A DNA stretch of 64,000 nucleotides from Rudaea sp. (GTDB lineage Bacteria > Pseudomonadota > Gammaproteobacteria > Xanthomonadales > Rhodanobacteraceae): contig JARLJU010000150.1 of NCBI GenBank assembly GCA_031291055.1, forward strand, positions 111,863 through 175,862. Reading direction: 5' to 3'. Below the pieces are notes generated by a model that was not told the origin of the DNA, ran no database searches, and was given only the letters and a program-made list of their open reading frames with translations. Both the position numbers and the translations under genes were made by a program. Below, piece after piece: positions 8,687 to 17,324 of the stretch (the stretch's first letter is position 1; every line of letters starts with the position of its first letter).

Positions 8687-11600
8687 ATGAACAGCCCCAT
8701 CCTCAGTCCCGAACTTTCACCTACAGCCGAGGCCGCCCGCGCGCGCATGACGGCGGCCTACAGCCGCGACGAAAGCGTGGCGATGAACGAGTTGCTCGCG
8801 CAGGCCACGCTGCTGCCGGCCGAGCGCGATCTGGTGCTGGCGCGCGCCACCGAACTGGTGGCCCGTGTGCGCGCGAAGAAGCATGAGCAGAGCGCGGTTG
8901 AATCGTTCATGCGCGAATACGACCTGTCCAGCGAGGAAGGGGTGCTGCTGATGTGCGTGGCCGAGGCGCTGCTGCGCATTCCGGACAAGGCGACCGCGGA
9001 CAAGCTCATCTCCGACAAGCTCGGCGAGGCCAACTGGGAAACGCATCTGGGCAAGAGCGACTCGGTCCTGGTCAACGCGGGCACCTGGGGCCTGATGCTC
9101 ACCGGCAAGCTGGTCACGCTCGCCGACGAAACCCAGCGCAATGTCAGCGGCGCTTTCAAGCGCCTGATCGGCCGGGCGGGCGAACCCGTGATCCGCCTGG
9201 CCGTGCGCCAGGCGATGCGCATCATGGGTCACCAGTTCGTCATGGGTCGCACGATCAAGGAAGCGGTGGATCGTTCCACCGAAAAGGACAACCGCGCCTA
9301 CCGTTATTCCTACGACATGCTCGGCGAAGCTGCGCTGACCCAGCCGGACGCCGAGCGCTACCACCGCGCCTACAAGGACGCGATCGTCGCGCTCGGCGCA
9401 CGAGGTCCGTACCGGACCGTACTCGATGCACCGAGCATATCGATCAAGCTTTCGGCGCTGCACCCGCGCTACGAGGTGGCCAAGCGCGCGCGCGTGCACG
9501 CCGAACTGACGCCGAAGCTGTTGGAACTGGCGCAACTGGCGAAGAACAACGGCATCGGCCTGACCGTCGATGCCGAAGAAGCCGACCGCCTTGAGCTGTC
9601 GCTGGAAATCATCGCCGCCGTGCATGCCGATGCCTCGCTCGCCGGCTGGGACGGTTACGGCCTCGCCGTGCAGGCATATCAGAAGCGCGCGCCATTCGTC
9701 ATCGACTGGCTGGCCGAACGGGCCACGCAAACGGGCCGGCGCTTCTGCGTGCGCCTGGTCAAGGGTGCGTACTGGGATTCGGAAATCAAGCGCGCCCAGG
9801 AAGGCGGCCACGCCGGCTATCCGGTGTACACGCGCAAGCCCAACACCGATGTTTCCTATCTGGCCTGCGCGCGCCGACTGTTCGATCACGGCGCCGCGTT
9901 CTATCCCGCCTTCGCCACGCACAATGCGCACACGATCGCGGCGATCCAGCACTTGGCGAATGGACGTCCATTTGAGTTCCAGCGGCTGCACGGCATGGGT
10001 GCCGACCTCTACGCCGAAGTTGTCGGCGACAATTCTATATTTGCTTCGAACAAGTCCATCCGGGACTTGTCGAAGCGCGCCGAGTCCGGCGCAGGTCCGG
10101 AATCGGCTACGACGAATCGAGCAAGCTCGATTCGCGTTGGACCGTCCATGGCCCAAATCAACATGCCGTGTCGCGTCTATGCGCCGGTCGGCAGCCACGA
10201 GGACCTGCTGCCGTATCTGGTGCGTCGGCTGCTGGAAAATGGCGCCAACACTTCATTCGTGAACCGCATCGTCGACGAGTCGCTGCCGATCCGCGACCTG
10301 GTCGCCGACCCGGTCGATACGGTGCGCGGCTTTGCCGCGATTCCGCATCCGCGCATTCCGCAACCGATCGATCTGTATTCGACTTCTGTGGGAACGCGGA
10401 AATCGATATCCCCGCAACGGAAGAATTCCATGGGCGTCAATTTCGGCAACGACAACGAATTGAAGACACTGGCCGATGAAGTCGCCAAGGTGGCGACCGA
10501 CTGGCACGCGGCACCACTGGTTCCCGGCGCCGCGCTCACGGGCGAAAAACAGCCAGTGACCGATCCTTCCGATCGCCGCCGCCAGATCGGCACCAAGCAG
10601 CAGGCCGATGCGGCGACCGTGGAACGTGCCCTGGCCAATGCTGTCGCAGCACAGCCGGCATGGGATCACCTGCCCGCCACATCGCGCGCAAAGATTCTCG
10701 AGCACGCCGCCGACCTGCTCGAAGCGCGCCGCGCGCAATTCGTCGCGTTGTGCGTGCGCGAAGCGGGCAAGACCCTGCCCGCCGCGATTTCCGAGGTGCG
10801 CGAGGCAGCCGATATGTGCCGTTACTATGCGGCCATGGCGCGCAAGCTGATGGGCCATCCGGAAACCCTGCTCGGACCCACCGGCGAATCGAACGAATTG
10901 TCCCTGCACGGCCGCGGCGTATTCGTCTGCATCAGTCCATGGAATTTCCCGCTGGCGATCTTCACCGGCCAGGTTGCCGCCGCGCTCGCCGCCGGCAATT
11001 CGGTGATCGCCAAACCCGCCGACCAGACCGTGCTCATTGGCCATGCCGCTGTGAAATTGCTGCACGAAGCGGGCGTGCCGGAGGATGTGCTGCAATTCGT
11101 CCCCGGCAAGGGCTCGATGATCGGCAACACCTTGCTTACGCGCGCGGAAATCGCGGGCGTGTGCATGACCGGATCGACCGAAACCGCATGGACGATCAAC
11201 CGCACCCTGGCCGCGCGCAACGCGCCGATCGCCGCATTGATCGCCGAGACCGGCGGCCAGAACGCGCTGATCGCCGATTCGTCGGCGTTGCCGGAGCAAC
11301 TGGTCAAGGACGTCGTCGCCTCCGCGTTCGACTCGGCCGGCCAGCGCTGCTCGGCCGCGCGCGTGCTGTTCGTACAGGACGACATCGCCGACAAGGTGAT
11401 CGCAATGCTGTCCGGGGCCATGGATGAACTGAAAGTCGGCGATCCGGGCCTGCTGTCGACCGACGTCGGTCCCGTGATCGATGAGCCGTCGCGCAAGAGT
11501 CTCGCCGATCACGCCGCACGCATGGACGCCGAAGCCAAGCTGATCAAGCAGGTGCCGCTCGGGCCGGAGTGCGCCTATGGCACGTTCTTCGCGCCGCGCG

Positions 11601-11986
11601 CCTACGCGCTGAAATCACTGTCGCAACTCACCCACGAGGTCTTCGGCCCGATCCTGCACGTGCTGCGCTGGAAGGCGAACGAACTCGACGCCGTGATCGA
11701 CGCGATCAACGCGACCGGCTTCGGCCTGACCTTGGGCATCCACAGCCGCATCGATTCCACAATTGCACATATTTCACAACGCGCCAAAGTCGGCAATTGC
11801 TATGTCAACCGCAACCAGATCGGCGCCGTGGTCGGCGTGCAGCCGTTTGGTGGCGAGAATCTGTCGGGGACGGGCCCGAAGGCGGGGGGGCCGCATTACC
11901 TCTTGAGGTTTGTGACGGAGCGGACGTTGACGGTCAATACGACGGCAGCGGGGGGGAATGCGTCGTTGTTGACGTTGGGGGAGTGA
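8687..11986 (+). CDS. putA: Bifunctional proline dehydrogenase / P5C dehydrogenase
   Basis: PutA oxidises proline to glutamate in two steps, using FAD in the N-terminal PRODH barrel and NAD in the C-terminal aldehyde dehydrogenase. Start at 8687 (MNSPILSPEL) gives 1099 residues. There is no ribbon-helix-helix DNA-binding domain at the N terminus, so it is not a self-regulator like the E. coli protein. PRODH motifs include RLVKGAYWDSEIKRAQ and FATHNAHTIAAI. The P5CDH half shows the glutamate of LIAETGGQNA and the catalytic cysteine in DSAGQRCSAARVL. Unusual: 45 residues (N449-M493) sit between VVGD and PCRVYAPVG, where the family has about six; they are encoded by palindromic DNA (separate entry). 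A smaller extra stretch (TSVGTRKSIS) lies in the linker before KNSMGVNF. The frame stays open throughout. Confidence 0.95.
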   Translation: MNSPILSPELSPTAEAARARMTAAYSRDESVAMNELLAQATLLPAERDLVLARATELVARVRAKKHEQSAVESFMREYDLSSEEGVLLMCVAEALLRIPDKATADKLISDKLGEANWETHLGKSDSVLVNAGTWGLMLTGKLVTLADETQRNVSGAFKRLIGRAGEPVIRLAVRQAMRIMGHQFVMGRTIKEAVDRSTEKDNRAYRYSYDMLGEAALTQPDAERYHRAYKDAIVALGARGPYRTVLDAPSISIKLSALHPRYEVAKRARVHAELTPKLLELAQLAKNNGIGLTVDAEEADRLELSLEIIAAVHADASLAGWDGYGLAVQAYQKRAPFVIDWLAERATQTGRRFCVRLVKGAYWDSEIKRAQEGGHAGYPVYTRKPNTDVSYLACARRLFDHGAAFYPAFATHNAHTIAAIQHLANGRPFEFQRLHGMGADLYAEVVGDNSIFASNKSIRDLSKRAESGAGPESATTNRASSIRVGPSMAQINMPCRVYAPVGSHEDLLPYLVRRLLENGANTSFVNRIVDESLPIRDLVADPVDTVRGFAAIPHPRIPQPIDLYSTSVGTRKSISPQRKNSMGVNFGNDNELKTLADEVAKVATDWHAAPLVPGAALTGEKQPVTDPSDRRRQIGTKQQADAATVERALANAVAAQPAWDHLPATSRAKILEHAADLLEARRAQFVALCVREAGKTLPAAISEVREAADMCRYYAAMARKLMGHPETLLGPTGESNELSLHGRGVFVCISPWNFPLAIFTGQVAAALAAGNSVIAKPADQTVLIGHAAVKLLHEAGVPEDVLQFVPGKGSMIGNTLLTRAEIAGVCMTGSTETAWTINRTLAARNAPIAALIAETGGQNALIADSSALPEQLVKDVVASAFDSAGQRCSAARVLFVQDDIADKVIAMLSGAMDELKVGDPGLLSTDVGPVIDEPSRKSLADHAARMDAEAKLIKQVPLGPECAYGTFFAPRAYALKSLSQLTHEVFGPILHVLRWKANELDAVIDAINATGFGLTLGIHSRIDSTIAHISQRAKVGNCYVNRNQIGAVVGVQPFGGENLSGTGPKAGGPHYLLRFVTERTLTVNTTAAGGNASLLTLGE
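10031..10165 (+). repeat. Palindromic in-frame insertion inside putA
   Basis: About 135 bp replace what is normally a loop of about six codons in the PRODH domain of putA. It holds two strong hairpins: one at 10043-10076 (GCTTCG and ACAAGTCC pairing with GGACTTGT and CGAAGC, one bulged A, 5-nt loop) and one at 10113-10134 (CGAATCGAGC, two bases, GCTCGATTCG). Between them is a GTCCGG direct repeat. The encoded peptide is rich in Ser, Arg and Ala and looks unstructured. The layout resembles a REP/palindromic element captured in a coding region; the origin is inference. Confidence 0.7.
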
Positions 11987-12110
11987 AGCTTCAAAGTCGT
12001 CCTCTTCAAGGGGAGGGTTTACGCCTGCACAGCAGACGCTTGTTTCGCCAGTTTGAAGCATCCGAGGCCTTGCGGAATAGCCCTAGCTAGGGAACCGTTT
12101 CGCGCTGCTT

Positions 12111-12326
12111 TTAATGGATAAGTATTTTTCCCTCGACTCGTAATTTTTCCCTCGACTCGATGTTATTGTCATCAAAGACAATGAACCCGTTGAACTCGGA
12201 GTAAAAGGCTCTTGGTACGCCTCCGACTTCTCGGATAGCACGAGAGCGATCCCATGTATCGGGAGCTTCTTTGCAGGTGCCTTGACCTACCAGCCTCCCA
12301 ATTATTGCTCTGTGAGGCTGTACCAT
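12111..12326 (-). CDS. Hypothetical protein, weak support
   Basis: A 71-codon frame in the AT-richer patch after putA. I do not recognise it. Its middle (GTCKEAPDTWDRSRAIREVGG) reads like a real protein and codon use is not obviously random. The last 15 residues contain a duplicated stretch (ESREKLRVEGKI) caused by a 17-bp DNA repeat. The N terminus is uncertain: a better-looking start (MSKAAKQWYSLTEQ) lies just upstream in another frame and runs into a stop, so the gene may be frameshifted. It is on the same strand as, and downstream of, the Rap1a-like gene. The rest of 11987-12424 shows nothing else convincing beyond a CCCTAGCTAGGG palindrome at 12081-12092. Confidence 0.35.
   Translation of the reverse strand: MVQPHRAIIGRLVGQGTCKEAPDTWDRSRAIREVGGVPRAFYSEFNGFIVFDDNNIESREKLRVEGKILIH
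12124..12159. repeat. Tandem 17-bp direct repeat
   Basis: ATTTTTCCCTCGACTCG occurs twice, at 12124-12140 and 12143-12159, a period of 19 bp. It falls in the 3' end of the small minus-strand frame. Likely replication slippage in decaying DNA. Confidence 0.85.
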
Positions 12327-12424
12327 TGTTTTGCAGCTTTGCTCATAGCCGTTCTACCACTGGCAAACTACAGCCCGGTTTCATTTCGGCAGCATATCGT
12401 GTACGGCGAGTATAGCTATGGTTT

Positions 12425-12842
12425 CTAATGCCGCTTTGGGCACGGCCACTTCTCAATGAACGCTGATGATGTCGGAATGATCATGTCGTTGTCGACGTCG
12501 GCACGATGCGCTTTTATATACGCATAGACAACATTGGCCACTTCCAAGAAATCGGTGACTTTGCTGCTTGGGCACGTCATTCTAGTCACTCCGCTAAGCT
12601 CGAACATCCCAAGCGCATATCCAATGGCGATTCCATATAATTCACCCTGCCCTTGATCTATCGCTCGCGTGAAATCACGTCCAGTCGCAAACTCCACGGG
12701 TTGTTGGCTTGTTGTCTGTCGCGGCTGTTGCGCGAGCCCCTGCTGTTTCATCTGCGTATTGTAGTTATCCAACGTCTCCTGCTGTGATTGACGTAGGCGG
12801 TCATCTTGAAATTGACGCACAGGATCATCTTGCGCATACCCG
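12425..12842 (-). pseudogene. Rap1a/Tai-like protein, 5' truncated
   Basis: The C-terminal half of the frame matches the Rap1a/Tai domain pattern: YGIAIGYALGMFEL, then a single Cys with CPSSKVT, a helix VANVVYAYIKAHR, and the closing FIEKWPCPK. In this family the two cysteines form a disulfide; members include type VI secretion immunity proteins, and the domain is also common in periplasmic proteins of unknown use. These proteins normally have a signal peptide. Here none is present: translation can begin only at a GTG (12820), and reading further back gives AQDDPVRQFQDD, which looks like the start of a mature secreted protein, and then unrelated residues at about 12842. I infer that the 5' end was lost at a deletion junction shared with the neighbouring antitoxin remnant. 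Confidence 0.6.
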
Positions 12843-12843
12843 C

Positions 12844-13115
12844 GTGGTCGCAGGCAGCGGCAATGTGTTCACTGACCTTGGCTTCGACGTGGCCGAAGCG
12901 CAGGTCGTGGCGCTGTGTACGGAGCTGATGGCACGGCTGCGCAAGCATCTTGCCGACCAAGAATGGACACAAACCGAGGCGGCGAGGCTCTTGGCATCAC
13001 CCAACCGCGCGTGTCGGCGCTGATCAGGGGCGTATGGAGGGATTTCAGCGTGGGCATGCTGTTGACGCTCGCGGCACGCGTGGGATTGCATCCGCGATTG
13101 CGGCTGGCGGCCTGA
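12844..13115 (+). pseudogene. XRE/HigA-type antitoxin remnant with frameshift
   Basis: Two frames together spell a short Xre-type helix-turn-helix protein: GSGNVFTDLGF then ALCTELMARLRKHL and WTQTEAARLL in the first frame, followed by GITQPRVSALIRG and GMLLTLAARVGLHPRLRLAA in the next. Homologous antitoxin-like regulators run LL-G-I-x-Q-P-x-V-S-A-L without a break. The frame changes at 12991-12994, where TTGG stands in place of the expected TTGGG, a one-base deletion. The N terminus is also missing or reduced: no ATG with ribosome site precedes GSGNVF; a GTG at 12844 is possible. No toxin gene is adjacent. It is divergent from the Rap1a-like remnant. Confidence 0.7.
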
Positions 13116-13236
13116 TTCACACGAACTTTCAGCTCCTACCGGGGCAAAGTTCGGCAGGCTGCGGCGAGCAACGCGAACCGCATCGATCGAGAACGATGCG
13201 ATTCACTTCGTTCATCGCATCCTGCCGTGCTCTCCT

Positions 13237-14586
13237 TTAGAACTTGTATTGGCCCGATATACCCAGGAGATTTCCCTTGTCCGCGAACACGCCGGCAAGC
13301 ACATCGCCCGTCGCGCTCACGTCGGTCACATGCGCATCGTTGACGAACAGGTGCGCGTAACCCAGATCGAAATTCCAGTGCGCATCGGGTTTGTAGCCCA
13401 GGCCCAGCGTCACCCAGCGCCGGGTCGCGTCGGGTACGCGCGGGTCACGGGTATCGGCGCTGGTGGGGGTGCCGTCGACGGCGAGGCCGCCGCGCAAAGT
13501 CCATGCCTGATCGAGTTTGTATTCCGCGCCGATCGAACCGAACCAGGAATTGCTCCAGTCGAATACTTCCGTCGTCGCCGGCTGGTACGGATTGGCGTAC
13601 GTAACGGTCAGTCCCTTCAGTGTCGACCAGTTCGTGTATGCCACGTCGGCGCCGATGCTCCAACGCTCGTCGAGCGTGCGCCACCAGCTCACCTCGGCCG
13701 TGGCGGGCGTGTCGAAGACCGCGCTGCCTTGCGTGTTCTGGAACACCGGCACGGGCGATTGCGCGAACACGCCGGCGACACTTGCCGGCACGCCAAACGT
13801 GGCGTTGCCGCTCAGCGTGGAATCGATCTTCGAGCGGTAGTCGAAGCCGACGCGGTCGGCGTCGGTCGGCTTCCATAACAGACCCAGCTGCCAGCCGTAG
13901 CCCCAGTCGTGGCCCTGCACGCTGCCGTAGCCATCGGCTGATTGCGGCAGGAAGGCGCCAGGCGGCAATTGCGGATTGGTCGCCAGGATTGCGCCGAAGT
14001 CGATAGCCTGGCTCAAGGTTGCGCTGGTGCGCTGCGCGATCGCGCTGGCGCCGATCGAAAACTGGTCGCTCAAGGCATACGCCGCGGAAAAGGTCAGGGC
14101 GATGGACTGCAATCTGGATTCCAGCCCCTGGTAGCGACCCACCCAGCCCGAGTCATATCCGGTCTGGAAACCGAAGGGCACGTTGACCCCGGCACCCAGG
14201 CTCCAGCGATCGGTGGCCGGCATCGCGAAAAACACCGCCGGCACGGCCTTGGTCGTACCGCCGTTGCCACCATTGCCGCCGCTCAGCGGCTGGCCGAGCG
14301 CGTCAAAACCGACGCCGCTGAAATGCGTGCTGAAATTGACTCCGGTCAAATCGATCTGGAACGCCGGCGCTTTCAAATCGGTCATTGCTGCCGGGTTGTT
14401 GACGACGACGGCGGCATCATCGGGCGCGGAGGTGGAGCCGGCGTACGCGCGGCCCAGTCCGGCGGCATCGTCTTCCTTCAGCTGGAATCCGCTGGCGTGG
14501 ATATTCGCGGATGCTATGCACAGGGCAATGGTGGCCGGTAGCGCAGCGAGCGTGAACTGGTTCAATCGAAACGCGGGACGCAACAT
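13237..14586 (-). CDS. FadL/OmpP1-type outer membrane transporter
   Basis: A 449-residue outer-membrane beta-barrel of the FadL family, which lets long-chain fatty acids or other hydrophobic molecules into the cell. A signal peptide (about 1-31, ending NIHA) is followed by the family N-terminal plug motif SGFQLKEDDAAGLGRAYAG and the NPA signature (VVVNNPAAMT) near residue 65. The protein ends in a barrel strand with terminal Phe (ISGQYKF), as expected for Bam recognition. A good AAGGAG ribosome site precedes the ATG. The substrate cannot be told from sequence. Downstream, 13175-13215 holds overlapping short inverted repeats (ATGCGAT/ATCGCAT) without a T-run. Confidence 0.92.
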   Translation of the reverse strand: MLRPAFRLNQFTLAALPATIALCIASANIHASGFQLKEDDAAGLGRAYAGSTSAPDDAAVVVNNPAAMTDLKAPAFQIDLTGVNFSTHFSGVGFDALGQPLSGGNGGNGGTTKAVPAVFFAMPATDRWSLGAGVNVPFGFQTGYDSGWVGRYQGLESRLQSIALTFSAAYALSDQFSIGASAIAQRTSATLSQAIDFGAILATNPQLPPGAFLPQSADGYGSVQGHDWGYGWQLGLLWKPTDADRVGFDYRSKIDSTLSGNATFGVPASVAGVFAQSPVPVFQNTQGSAVFDTPATAEVSWWRTLDERWSIGADVAYTNWSTLKGLTVTYANPYQPATTEVFDWSNSWFGSIGAEYKLDQAWTLRGGLAVDGTPTSADTRDPRVPDATRRWVTLGLGYKPDAHWNFDLGYAHLFVNDAHVTDVSATGDVLAGVFADKGNLLGISGQYKF

Positions 14587-14740
14587 GATATTTCTCCTTG
14601 GAGGTGATCAAGCAACTCCCCTTCAGTGCGCTGAACGCACCGGCAACTTCGCGATTCTGCGGCGGCGGATGTTAACGGCGTACTAACAAATTCAGGGGCC
14701 GCTGTCATCGTACGCGCGCGGCAACAGGCGGGCGTTACGG

Positions 14741-14746
14741 TAAAGT
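14741..14746 (+). promoter_or_regulatory. -10-like element just before gspA
   Basis: TAAAGT at 14741-14746 lies 6 bp before the gspA ATG, with no convincing ribosome site in between. If it is the -10 box, transcription would begin at or next to the ATG and the mRNA would be leaderless. No good -35 is visible. Confidence 0.3.
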
Positions 14747-14752
14747 AGCGCC

Positions 14753-16354
14753 ATGTACCTTGAGTTCTACGGCCTCAAAGAGCCGCCCTTTTCGATCACC
14801 CCCGACCCGCGCTACGTCTTTCTTTCCGAGCGTCACCGGGACGCGCTCGCGCATCTGCTCTATGGCATCGGCAAGGGCGGCAGCGGCGGCTTCGTGCAGT
14901 TGACCGGCGAAGTCGGCACCGGCAAGACCACGCTGTGCCGGCTTTTGCTCGAGCAGTTGCCGGAAAACACTCGCGTCGCGCTGGTGCTGAACCCCAAACT
15001 GTCGCCGGTCGAACTACTCGAAACGATCTGCGAGGAACTCAAGCTCGACATTACCGGACGGCGCGGCAGCCCGAAGGGGCTGGTCGACACACTGAACATC
15101 TACTTGCTGGATGCATACGCGCAAGGTCTGCGCGTGGTGCTGATCGCGGACGAAGCACAGAACCTGTCGACCGATGCGCTCGAACAGATACGCCTGCTCA
15201 CGAACCTGGAAACACCGACGCAGAAATTGCTGCAAATTATACTTCTGGGTCAGCCAGAGCTGCGTGATCAGCTCAACCGGCCGGAATTGCGTCAGCTCGC
15301 CCAGCGCATCACCGCGCGCTATCACCTCACGCCGCTGGACCGTGACGAGACCGAAGCCTATGTGCGCCATCGCCTGGCCGTGGCCGGCGCCGCGCGCCTG
15401 CCTTTCTCGCGCCTGGGCCTGCGCGCCGTTTACGAGCGTTCCGGCGGCGTTCCGCGCCTGATCAACGTCATCGCCGATCGCGCCCTGATGGCCGGTTATG
15501 CGCGCGAACAGGATTCCATCGGCGAGCGCCTGGTCGATCGCGCGGCCGATGAAACCCTGCCGGGTCATGCACGTTACTGGCTGCGCCGCTACGGGCGCTG
15601 GGCTGCGGCGGCGCTGGTGCTGATTGCCATCGCCGGCAGCCTGCCCTATTGGTTGCATCAGCCGCCACCGCCAGTGCAGGCAGCGACGCTCGTACCGGTA
15701 GCGCCGCCCGCAGTCGTTGATGATCCGGTCGCTGCACTGCAGGCGGCGATCGGGCACAGTCCGGACTCGGAACTTACCGCCTGGACGCAACTCCTGGCGC
15801 GTTGGCAGGTCAATTCCGGCGATGTTTCGGTTCGCGACGCAGCGCGTTGTCAGAATGTGATCTTCAACGGCCTGGATTGCCTGCACGGTTCCAGCACGAT
15901 CGAGCAGCTCGCGCGCTTCGACCGGCCGCTGATCCTGATGCTGCGGCAGGGCGATGCGCGCGCCGTCGCGCTGCTGCAGGGCGTCGATGCGCAGCATGTT
16001 CGGCTAGACTTGGGCGGCCAGAGCAGGATGATCGACAAGGCCGCGCTGGGCAGCGTATGGAATGGCGAGTTCATCGCCGTGTGGCGGCTGCCGGCCGGAA
16101 TACCGGCGACCTTGCACTCCGGCGATGCCGGCCCGGGCGTGGCCTGGGTCAAGGCGCAGCTCGCGCGCATGGATGCCGGCAAGGCCGCGGACACGGGTCC
16201 GGCGTATTTCGACGCGGCGCTGGAAGAGCGCGTGCGCAAACTGCAGGTGGCCTACGGGATCAAGCCGGATGGCATCGTCGGTCCGGAGACTCTGTTCGCG
16301 CTGTCGGCGCTGGACGAAGCCGGCCCGCATCTTTTTCGCAATGTAGAACAATAA
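14753..16354 (+). CDS. gspA: GspA/ExeA-type ATPase with peptidoglycan-binding domain
   Basis: GspA with GspB is known in Aeromonas-type systems to help insert the type II secretion secretin through the cell wall. The 533-residue protein starts MYLEFYGLKEPPFSITPDPR, the standard ExeA N terminus. An AAA ATPase domain follows, with Walker A GEVGTGKTT (about residues 46-54) and Walker B VVLIADEAQNL. A transmembrane helix lies at about 282-302 (AAAALVLIAIAGSLPYWL). The periplasmic C terminus ends in a peptidoglycan-binding type 1 domain (VRKLQVAYGIKPDGIVGPET). gspB begins 16 bp downstream. No other gsp genes are in the window. Confidence 0.92.
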   Translation: MYLEFYGLKEPPFSITPDPRYVFLSERHRDALAHLLYGIGKGGSGGFVQLTGEVGTGKTTLCRLLLEQLPENTRVALVLNPKLSPVELLETICEELKLDITGRRGSPKGLVDTLNIYLLDAYAQGLRVVLIADEAQNLSTDALEQIRLLTNLETPTQKLLQIILLGQPELRDQLNRPELRQLAQRITARYHLTPLDRDETEAYVRHRLAVAGAARLPFSRLGLRAVYERSGGVPRLINVIADRALMAGYAREQDSIGERLVDRAADETLPGHARYWLRRYGRWAAAALVLIAIAGSLPYWLHQPPPPVQAATLVPVAPPAVVDDPVAALQAAIGHSPDSELTAWTQLLARWQVNSGDVSVRDAARCQNVIFNGLDCLHGSSTIEQLARFDRPLILMLRQGDARAVALLQGVDAQHVRLDLGGQSRMIDKAALGSVWNGEFIAVWRLPAGIPATLHSGDAGPGVAWVKAQLARMDAGKAADTGPAYFDAALEERVRKLQVAYGIKPDGIVGPETLFALSALDEAGPHLFRNVEQ

Positions 16355-16370
16355 ATGTGAACAACGCCTC

Positions 16371-17309
16371 ATGTCGCTGATTCTTGAAGCTCTGAAAAAG
16401 TCCGAAGCCAAGCGCCGCCTCGGCGAAGCGCCCGGTCTGGGCACGCCGTTCACGACGGCTGCGCCGCGACACGGCCCGCTGCCCTTTATTGTCGTTGCAA
16501 TCGTCATCGCTGCCGGTGCTGGCTGGTGGCTGCTGCATTCGCCGTCGCCCGTTGACAAAGCGACGCCATCTGCAGCCGGGTCCGCAGCCTCACCCCAACA
16601 ACCCGGTGTTGCGGGAATGACTGGCAGGCCAGCGGCCGCCGCGCAGGGGCCCGCGACGGCGGCGCCACTGGCTGGCATCAAGAAACCCGAGGCCGCGGAC
16701 AGCGTAGCGAAGGCGCCGGTGACGGCGATCGCGCCGACCGCGGACGCGCCAAAGGCAGCGCCGAAATTCAGCGAATGGGTGGCGCTGCCGGATCGCTCGC
16801 GCAACCCAGCGCCAGCAAACGGCACAGCCATCGCGGGCGCGAAATCCGTACGCCCCGCAACCGAGCCCGTACCTGCTCGCGCACCTGCAGCCGTGCCGAC
16901 GCCCACCACCGCCGCTGCACCTGTTGCAGCACGTTCAGCGGATGCAGGAACTGCCGCGGTCAAATCTGCGCCTGCCGATACGGCAACTACACGAGGTACT
17001 GCCACTGCCGCGCCGGCAGCGGCAACCTCAGCGGCAGCGCCGTCACCGGCACCATCGGTGGCCAAGGACGGGGGCAATGCGCAGCCTTACAGCGAGTTGT
17101 CGTTTGCGCTGCGCAAGGACTTGCCACCGATCAAGCTGAGCATGCATGTCTACTCACCCGATCCGGCACAACGCTTCGTCATCCTCAACGATTCGCGCCT
17201 GGTCGAAGGCGATGCGCAGGAGGATCTGACCTTGCGCGAGATCCGCCCCGATGGCGTCGTGCTCGAGTTTCACGGCCAGCGCTTTTTCTTTCCACGCGAC
17301 GGCCTGTAG
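16371..17309 (+). CDS. gspB: General secretion pathway protein B
   Basis: The partner of GspA. It starts MSLILEALKKSEAKRRLGE, the conserved cytoplasmic N terminus of the family, then a single transmembrane helix (about 42-58). A long Ala/Pro/Thr-rich linker (about 60-230), probably extended across the periplasm, leads to the C-terminal T2SSB domain (YSELSFALRKDLPPI, then RFVILNDSRLVEGD and LEFHGQRFFFPRDG). It is 312 residues and in the same operon as gspA. The linker is low complexity and probably varies between strains. Confidence 0.9.
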   Translation: MSLILEALKKSEAKRRLGEAPGLGTPFTTAAPRHGPLPFIVVAIVIAAGAGWWLLHSPSPVDKATPSAAGSAASPQQPGVAGMTGRPAAAAQGPATAAPLAGIKKPEAADSVAKAPVTAIAPTADAPKAAPKFSEWVALPDRSRNPAPANGTAIAGAKSVRPATEPVPARAPAAVPTPTTAAAPVAARSADAGTAAVKSAPADTATTRGTATAAPAAATSAAAPSPAPSVAKDGGNAQPYSELSFALRKDLPPIKLSMHVYSPDPAQRFVILNDSRLVEGDAQEDLTLREIRPDGVVLEFHGQRFFFPRDGL

Positions 17310-17324
17310 TCGCGGACGCGCCGC

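Noticed and set aside
8717..10198. A 493-codon minus-strand frame opposite putA
   Set aside because: Antisense of a clear PutA coding region with no recognisable domain.
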